Shown here piece by piece: positions 57,514-64,000 of a DNA stretch of 64,000 nt (within the stretch, counting starts at the first letter, position 1; each line of letters opens with the position of its first letter). Source of the stretch: Gymnopus androsaceus JB14. Lineage: Eukaryota; Basidiomycota; Agaricomycetes; Agaricales; Omphalotaceae. The notes below the pieces were generated by a model, which searched no databases, was not told the origin of the DNA, and saw only the letters and a list, made by a program, of their open reading frames with translations. The stretch spans positions 124,001 through 188,000 of the forward strand of contig ML769466.1 in NCBI GenBank assembly GCA_009733575.1. The letters are read 5' to 3'. A program made the position numbers and the translations under genes.

Positions 57514-59624
57514 CACCAGGCAGCACCTGAGATTCCTAGCTCAGGTGCGACAATTTCTTCCTCCTCTGATATAGATCTCCCTCCTCATGTCCCTCTACTG
57601 TACACCGATTTTTCTCAATCTATTATTCATTGTTTAGCTCCGCTGGATGCTACCCCGTCTGATATCGAAATGTTTGAACGCGTTACCCATCCATACAATG
57701 CCAACGCTTATGAGGCACTGCTACACCAGTACAACCTGACTGGTCAATATTCTCTTCTTGTTGATAATCTCTGCTACAGCTTTCCCATTGGTCATCTCCT
57801 GGAGTTGCACCATACCATTATAATTGACAACCATCCTTCAGTAGCCGAAAATCTCGAGGTGGTTTACGACTATCTTACAACCGAAATAGATGCTGGTAGG
57901 ATGTCGGGCCCTTTCACCCAATCAGAGACAGAAAGAATTCTCCGGGGACTGTTCTATTGTTCACCGTTCATTGTCTCCACATCTGACCAGGGTCCAGGCA
58001 TACCACCCAAGAAAAGGGTTTGTCAGAATCTATCCAAAGGAACAGCAACAATGGGATCCATTAACAGCCTCATCAAAAAGGAGGACTTCCCAACCCGTTT
58101 TGACATGGCAACGCATGTGGCAAACCTGGTGAGTCTGTTTTTCCATCTAAATATATTTGGGGTGTTTCCTCTTCCTGCGCTCTTCTGGAGTTGCCTCCTC
58201 CACCCGCATTATGCGGTGCTTCCTTGACCTGTGTTCCATCACAGTTGTCTCCTCCATCTGCACTCTTAGAGTTGCCTCCTCTAACTGTTCTCTTCGGAGT
58301 CAGTCTCCTCTACCCGTGCTCCTCAGAGTCACCTCTTCTCAGCTTTCTTCGGAATAGCATCCTCCACCTGCACTTGTTGCCTCCTCCCAAACCAGTACTA
58401 ACATATAACACTAATTAGATTGCTTCGGCCCCAGAGGGAGCACAGGCTTGCGCTTTCGACATCAAGGCCTTCCATTGTACTTGTCCAGTTCTCCCAGACC
58501 ACAAACCATACCTGGTGGTGGCCGTGGAAGGGGCTTTTTACATGGATCACAATCATCCTTTCAGTCTAGCTCCTGCTAGCAGCAACTCAGGCCAAATCAC
58601 AAATGCTACCGTGGACATTTGGGGGCATGCTCGACCTGTTTTACCGCGCATAAAGTATGAGGATGACATGAGCATTTTCCGCTTCCCAGATGATAACGGT
58701 TATTACGTGGATAGCGGATTTCGTTACCGTTATGACCACGAAAGCTGCGTGGAACCCATTAACATCCTTGGGGTACCCTGGCATGAAACCAAAACCGGGG
58801 TCTGTTTTGACTTCTGGATGGTCTTCTTGGGATTCTTCTGGGATCTTCCTCTACGTCGAGTCTTGCTACTGGAGGCCAAGTGTTTGAAATTCCTCTTCCG
58901 TGTATCCAGTCTCCTTGAGCGTATCTCTGCATACGAAGCGCTAAAACTCCTTGACATCCAAATAATACATGGCTCATTGGTCCACATTTGCTTTGTATAC
59001 TCAGACGGATCCTCCCACCTTCCATCCCTCTCCAACTTCATGGCGTCCTATCACGGCAATTCATTTACCGCACGACATGCCTCCTGTTCCATGCCAAAGA
59101 CAGTTCTCTGGTGGGAAACCCGTTTATCGGATCCATCAGTGTTCCGTCAACTACATCCTCTTGGACCTCTGGTAGATCTAGGAATCTACGTGGATGCTTC
59201 CACTAGTTGGGGTATTGGGATCATCATCCAGGATAGCTGGTACGCTTTCAAACTAGCACCAGACTGGAAGACAGCGGGATGCGACATTTGCTGGCTTGAA
59301 GCAGTCGCTCTTGAACTCCTCATCTATTTCCTTGTTCAACTTGAATTCTCGAATGTCCACCTCTTGATGCACTCAGATAACAATGGCGCTATCAGTGCCC
59401 ACTCCAAAGGTTGTAGCCAAAATGAAGAAATCAACCTTTGCGTTCACCGCACTTACGCTACCACCGCTACCTCCCTCATCGTACCATCATTCACATATAT
59501 TGCTTCGGCCTCGAATCCCTCAGACCCTATCTCGTGTGGAGAATTAGGTCTGCCATCTCAGCGTTTAACCTGCTCCTTTGCACTCCCGGTGCAGCTCTCA
59601 TGCCTCATCGATGCAGATGAGTGA
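57514..59624 (+). CDS. Reverse transcriptase and RNase H of the DIRS-like element
   Basis: The same frame continues after the TGA at 57511. N-terminal RT text includes GRMSGPFTQSETERILRGLF and SINSLIKKEDFPTRFDMATH. An intron-like GTGAGT...TTAG piece (58129-58419) interrupts it. The frame resumes with APEGAQACAFDIKAFHCTCP (first catalytic Asp), then LPRIKYEDDMSIFRF with a Y-x-D-D box. The RNase H part follows: LGIYVDASTSWGIGIII (D), LEAVALELLIYFL (E), HLLMHSDNNGAISAH (D) and ASNPSDPISCGELG (D). All catalytic acids are present. The frame stops at 59624. Confidence 0.75.
58129..58419 (+). other. Intron-like insert with degenerate CT-rich repeats inside the RT gene
   Basis: The segment starts GTGAGT, ends CTAATTAG and restores the RT frame when removed. 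At 291 nt it is about five times longer than host introns in this window. It contains several imperfect copies of a unit like GAGTTGCCTCCTCCACCCG (58185, 58245, 58280 and onward). Confidence 0.55.
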
Positions 59625-60219
59625 CAGTTTCCATATTGCTCCGGCATCAAGTGAGGCTGCAGTGACTGATTGGGATAGCCTCTTCATGTTCGAAGACCAT
59701 CCTCCACGCCAGTCAGTTACTGAAAACATACACTCTCTAATTCTCCCATCACCAATTACGGCTAGCTCTCCTACCCTACAAACACAATCCCCCAACCTCA
59801 TAGATACAAATACAATCTTCTACGAATCATCAGGAATCTGCACTCCTCCTATATATAGCAATGTCTCACAATTTAATCCACATATTTCATCCCTTTTCCT
59901 GGCCGAAACAACAAAAACCAATATGTTAGACATATGGAGAGCAGCTGCTCTTTCGCTCCCTCCCAAAATGCTCAGCGCCCTACAAGCAAAAAAAAAATCC
60001 TCCCCAGTCCATTCCGTCCATGGGTCCCAGCTGATCGCCGAGTACTTCTATGGACTACCCCATACTCATTAACCTCTCAACTTGCTCATGATATTGAAGT
60101 ATCAAGTCGTTTGCAGACAATCATGTACAAAAATTTACTATCCTCCACAGTACCCGATACTAGGCAAGTCAAGTCTCATCCTATTATCCTCCAATATTCT
60201 AACTAGGCTCATAAAGACA
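59625..60219 (+). other. Linker between RNase H and recombinase of the DIRS-like element
   Basis: A Ser/Thr/Pro-rich open frame (59578-60072) precedes the recombinase. A second short frame (59934-60206) overlaps it. They may be the variable N-terminus of the recombinase, split by frame changes near 60000 (run of A). Confidence 0.4.
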
Positions 60220-61186
60220 AGCATATGGGGCGGGCCTACTTTGCTTTAACCAATTCTGTAACGCTGAAGGTATCCCTGAATCCTCACGAATGCCCGCATC
60301 AGCCACACTCCTAGGTGCATTTGTTGCAAACTACACTGGCACTGGCACGGGTAAGATGATTCGGAACTGGTTGAACAGTTTGCAATTATGTCACCTATTC
60401 AATGATGCGGAATGGCATGGGAGAGAGGGCTGGCTCCCTGCACTGACAAAGTCTGCAGATCAAAAAGGGGTCATCTTCAAACAGGCACCACAAGGACCAA
60501 TTACAGAGAAACACCTTCTCACTCTCAGATCCTCCTTAGACCTCACATCAACTTGTCATGCTGCCATATGGGCAACTGCCCTCGTCGCTTTTTGGGGTTG
60601 CCGGCGCCTGGGTGAATTACTGATAACGTCCTCAAATAAATTCACTATTGAGCACAATGTCACTTGGTCTACACACATATCCTGCTCCAAAGTCAATGGA
60701 CACCGCGTAATATCATTCCACACTCCATGGACCAAGACGACAGGTATTCTTGGTTCCAAATGTCTTCTTACCGAAACATTCGACAACTTATGCCCCGTAT
60801 GGGCTTTCAAAAATCACCTTTCAATTAACCACTCTCCCACAGCTACAGAACCATTGTTTTCATATCGCAACAACACATCTTGGTCTAATCTCCTAAAATC
60901 ACATTTCCTGCACTTCACAGGCCCTATCTTCAAACAGGCTAATTTGGAGAATGTATTTGGTCACAGCTATCGCATTGGAGGCTCCCTCAAGCTACTCCTA
61001 GATGGAGTAGCCCCCGAGATCATTATGAAACTTGGCGGATGGACTTCATTATGCTTCCTCATATACTGGCAAAGACTTGAGAAAGTCCTGCCAGCAGCCA
61101 TTACTCGTGCCTGGGCCTCTCGTATAAAAGATTTTGCATCACAAAACAATATCAATCCTAACGTGGACAAACTAGATATAGAATAA
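60220..61186 (+). CDS. Tyrosine recombinase of the DIRS-like element
   Basis: The frame is open from just after an in-frame TAA at about 60210 (AYGAGLLCFNQFCNAEGIPE), with the first ATG at 60290. The core-binding half includes TGTGTGKMIRNWLNSLQLCH and HGREGWLPALTKSADQKGV. The catalytic half has FWGCRRLGELL (first Arg), FGHSYRIGGSLKLLLDGVAP (His-x-x-Arg), GGWTSLCFLIYW (Tyr region) and QRLEKVLPAAITRAW. In DIRS elements this enzyme integrates a circular DNA copy without target duplication. The catalytic set is complete, but the upstream TAA suggests the N-terminus is damaged or separately spliced. Confidence 0.75.
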
Positions 61187-61623
61187 AAAACTTTACTCTC
61201 TCATGGCTCTTTGGTGGGGTTCCGGTCCGTCTTGGTCCCTTTCAGTCTCATCCCTTCAGTGAGCTTTGCTCTGGGAGCCATGCTCCATTTGGTATGTTTG
61301 GGTCTCCTCCGAAAGGTTTCTTCACCGGACGGTCCAGACCCAGATTACTTTGTGTACTGGAATTGGTTCCAGGGGTAGCAGTGCTCAGCGATCAGCTCTC
61401 AGACCTGACACCAATGCCCGCCCCCCAAAGCGCCAATTCCATTGACAAAACCTTCATTCATCAGAATGAATTACAGGATACAGACTAATAAGATAATCGG
61501 AATTACTATCAGACTGACTACAAGCTACTTGGATACTTACGCTCATCCGCTGATCTCTTCACCCATTTCCTCCTCTCTCCTTTCACTAGGAAATATGAGT
61601 TTGCCTTATCTGGCTGGTTTTAG
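61187..61623. other. 3' flank of the DIRS-like element
   Basis: No gene seen. The segment includes a poly-C word (CCCGCCCCCC at about 61418) and could hold the 3' end of the element and the promoter or first exon of the next gene. Confidence 0.35.
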
Positions 61624-62384
61624 CTTGGTTCTGAGCTCATTTTGTGCATTCCTTGTCAAATCCGGAATGTGGAGTGCTTGCCCAATATGGAGAGGCTTGG
61701 TGGCAAGTGTGCCCCTTGCATTACCAGTAAACAGCCTTGCAATCTTGGTCATGGAATGAGAGAGTATTTGGAGGGTTTGGATTGTGTGTATCAGCACTTG
61801 GAACAGTGTCCTGCTGGTGCATCTTCCACATCCAATTTTCTTTTATTCCATATTAACTTTTACTTTCTGCAGCTTTTCAAGACATCCTTTCTGAAGCCCA
61901 GTGTCTCCATGTCATTCATGGTTGTGCCATCGAAATCAGTTGTCAACATCAAGAGCTTGTTTGTCAAGTCAAATATGACTTTCTCGCCACCATGGCTTGT
62001 TTGCAGTCTGCCGGGTCCAATGTTGCTACTGTTCTCCACCAACTGGTACAGTCAGCTCTGGAACAAGTTTGTCTTTCACTCAAAAACCTTTCTTTCCTTG
62101 CAACGGCATTTGGATGGAACTCCATCTTCAATCTTCCGGATTTATTGGCTTATCTCAAAGTCAGGAGCCAACTTCTTTGTGTTGGGAAGGAAGATGAAGT
62201 GGGAGGGAACCCAGTTGAATTGCCATCTGGTGAACCCAGTGGTTCAGGGTCTGTCCTAGGGCCGGATGCTGTGGCTTCTGGAGCAGAAGCAAACACTCAG
62301 GTTGACACGTCCGCTAGTCCAATTGTTCCCAACAATGCTTTGGGCCAAGTTGCCGGGCCTTCAAGTACTGTTCCCCACTCTTGA
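61624..62384 (+). CDS. Protein with Zn2Cys6-like cysteine cluster, unknown function
   Basis: An exon starting at or before 61624 encodes CIPCQIRNVEC, a ten-residue spacer and CAPCITSKQPC. The spacing C-x2-C-x6-C-x10-C-x2-C-x6-C is that of a Gal4-type binuclear zinc cluster. It is joined through an intron (about 61819-61872, GTGCAT...CTGCAG) to a second exon with FQDILSEAQCLHVIHGCAIE, LHQLVQSALEQVCLSL and a Ser/Gly-rich tail (PSGEPSGSGSVLGPD), stopping at 62384. The start codon is not certain. True Zn2Cys6 regulators usually have basic residues between the cysteines, and here these are few, so DNA binding is doubtful. Such short proteins often accompany mobile elements in mushroom genomes. Confidence 0.5.
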
Positions 62385-62910
62385 GACACCACGGTGTAGA
62401 CATTTTTATATCACCTTATTGTACTGTACATATTGTATCATTGTATTGTAGTACTGTAGTCCTTTTAGACTACTTGGTACTTTTATCTCATCTTCAATGT
62501 ATATCATTTGCCTCCTTTTGAGGGGTTAAAATAATTCCGTGTTTTTGCATGACCTTCAAGTTTCATCTGTTTAAGGTATGAAATTTATGGCCGTGTCACC
62601 TTCTAGAAATGAGGTTAAGTGAAATTTTGCAGTCCACACACTTTAAGTTTGTGCTCAGGCCGTCTTTGTGATTCTGATTAGGTCCCAAGGGAATTCTTAT
62701 CAATCTCTTTGCCAGAACCTTTTTCCTATGTTTCTTGTCCATGCTGTCTTCCTGCCTGCAAGTAGTTTTGTAAGACAGTTTGCTCCTTGTAATGAGAGGT
62801 CTACTGAATTTTTTGTGATGCGTAAGCATTCTCTAGTGTGACCCTGTACCCTCTCCCCCAAACTAAACATCTCAACTGTCCTCAGTTGATTTGTATTATC
62901 TGGTTCGTGG

Positions 62911-62918
62911 TATAAAAG
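62911..62918 (+). promoter_or_regulatory. TATA box
   Basis: TATAAAAG lies 93 nt before the ATG at 63011 and is preceded by an AT-rich stretch without coding signal (62385-62910). Confidence 0.4.
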
Positions 62919-63010
62919 GTGTCTCTCATTTCTCAAAACAATATCTTACTACTTTTCTTCCATATTCTGCCCAGCATTCAACTTTTTCTTTACATCTCTA
63001 CTCAAAACAG

Positions 63011-64000
63011 ATGGCTTCTGAACTTGCAGCATGTGCTAAAGACATTGAGGACAAACTTCTATCCACTGAAGAAGCCCTCAATGCTTGAGACGCCATCTTC
63101 TCCAACAAGGGGAAGGATACATCTTCCATGTGCCAACTCGTTGCTGATGCCTCAACACATCTTCATGAAGCCTTGGTGTATCCGCCTAATCTGATTTTCT
63201 ATTATATCTTCATGTTCTTCCTTTGCAGTCCAAGAAGGTTACACTTGAAAAAGCAGCTTGCTCCAACTACTTCATGGAAGTCTACTCTCAAGGAGTGACT
63301 GTTCTTTGTCACGTCAAGGACACTTATCCCAATCTTGAAGGCCTTGTAAATATTGAACAAGGCCTTCAGTTGTCAACTTGTATCTGCTCATGTAGGTTTA
63401 CACCTTCTTATTTTCATTCTTCCTTCTTTCTAATTCTGTTTTCAGAAGGACAAGAAAAAACTTGGTACGTTGTTAGGCAACTACCATAGTATATCCCTTT
63501 CCGAAGCACAGGCCATTGCAGAAGAAGTTGCTGCAGCTTCTCAGAGTAACGCCATCATTGTTGATGACAAAGGTAAGGTACATATCCTCTTCCTGTATAA
63601 CCCTTTTTATCACATCTCCACTAATACGTGGTTTCAATAGTCTGAGCCCATTTCGCAACACAAGAAGTACAAGAAGCATACTCATAAGGCTAGTACTGTC
63701 TGTCATAAATCTCCTTTTGTTTTGCCCAGGTTTTGGATATTTACTGGTTTCTCGTAGCCTGAAGGCTTGCAAGATATTGACCTTTCCCAAAACCATAAGT
63801 GTCTCTGCCTCAATATCGCGGATATACATCAAGGAAACTGACAGTAAGTCTTTTAGTTGCTCTTCTTGTTCTCGCGTTGGCTAGTATGGATGTCAACAAC
63901 GAGGTGGAGGCTGGTACTGCTTCCAACACCCAATCTGCTGAGACCAGCAAATCTTGCTCTTCACCCAAGATTGACATTGAGGATGATTCCCCTGTTCATT
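63011..64000 (+). pseudogene. Helical acidic protein of unknown function with an early in-frame TGA, 3' end outside the window
   Basis: The ATG at 63011 gives MASELAACAKDIEDKLLSTE and EALNA, then TGA at 63086-63088. The same frame goes on with DAIFSNKGKDTSSMCQLVAD and a GT-AG intron (about 63175-63230) to SKKVTLEKAACSNYFMEVYS. A later exon reads DKKKLGTLLGNYHSISLSEA then QAIAEEVAAASQSNAIIVDD. After another intron (GTAAGT at about 63841) an acidic segment MDVNNEVEAGTASNT begins, and the window ends. The exon chain is convincing, so the TGA looks like a point nonsense change (CGA to TGA in a TCGA context). I know no domain here. The first helix pair may form a coiled coil. Confidence 0.45.

Larger units (their letters stand above)
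56085..61186 (+). mobile_element. DIRS-like retrotransposon (Gag, zinc finger, RT, RNase H, tyrosine recombinase)
   Basis: All domains lie on the + strand in the order Gag-like, zinc finger, reverse transcriptase, RNase H, tyrosine recombinase. A tyrosine recombinase instead of a DDE integrase separates DIRS-like elements from Gypsy and Copia. I found no terminal repeats that can be paired within the window, so the outer ends are not defined. Several in-frame stops make this copy non-autonomous. The separate parts are described below. Confidence 0.8.

Noticed and set aside
61442..61759. Hydrophobic + frame with SLPYLAGFSLVLSSFCAFLV as a membrane protein
   Set aside because: It overlaps the cysteine-cluster exon in another frame. 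The cysteine spacing and the in-phase intron make the other frame the real one.
1..64000. CRISPR arrays, rRNA genes, phage or bacterial islands
   Set aside because: Searched by eye for spaced identical repeats and rRNA words; none found, and all genes are eukaryotic in structure.

Overview
The window looks like nuclear DNA of a filamentous basidiomycete fungus, most likely an Agaricomycete. Genes are split by many short GT-AG introns of about 40-60 nt. The gene families are typical of mushrooms and wood or litter fungi: F-box/LRR proteins, a TPR-MYND protein, fungalysin, a questin-oxidase-like enzyme, MFS permeases, a Crinkler-type N-domain joined to a kinase, and tyrosine-recombinase retroelements. 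There is one intron-bearing tRNA-Ile. I saw no rRNA, CRISPR array or bacterial-style operon. No searches were run: family calls rest on motifs I can read, and splice sites were placed by eye.

Regions. 1-7.8 kb: 3' end of a gene with an OST-HTH-like C-terminus, a broken Crinkler/kinase gene, a decayed membrane-protein gene and an intact questin-oxidase-like gene. 7.8-13.3 kb: AT-rich and gene-poor, with a 106-bp hairpin, a doubtful coiled-coil gene, a TPR-MYND gene and the second copy of a 0.6-kb segment also present at 3.9 kb. 13.3-25.9 kb: S9 peptidase, mitochondrial Cbp3-like chaperone, a small proline-rich protein, a 74-residue dsRBM-like protein, a half ABC transporter and a secreted M36 metalloprotease. 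26.8-29.6 kb: tRNA-Ile, a tRNA-Ile pseudogene and a PL7 lyase. 29.6-45.4 kb: F-box genes and F-box fragments, a disordered basic protein, mitochondrial methionine aminopeptidase, a DHA-type MFS exporter and an MFS sugar permease. 45.7-50.4 kb: a long DH-PH RhoGEF.

50.9-64 kb is a transposon-dominated block. It holds a 3.6-kb palindrome built from two tyrosine-recombinase gene tails, two MITE-like elements, a solo-LTR candidate, and a roughly 5-kb DIRS-like retrotransposon (Gag, zinc finger, RT, RNase H, tyrosine recombinase). After it come a Zn2Cys6-like gene and a gene with an early in-frame TGA.

How it works together: the host genes look like independent housekeeping, secretion, nutrient and signalling genes rather than one cluster or pathway. 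The most informative signals are about genome dynamics. The retroelement's reading frame is broken only by TGA codons, two of three in a TTGA context, which suggests C-to-T decay at CpG. The 450-bp arm palindrome and the flanking duplications of F-box and tRNA fragments point to past rearrangement. Several otherwise readable genes lose frame by one base inside homopolymers, which may be sequence error rather than biology.
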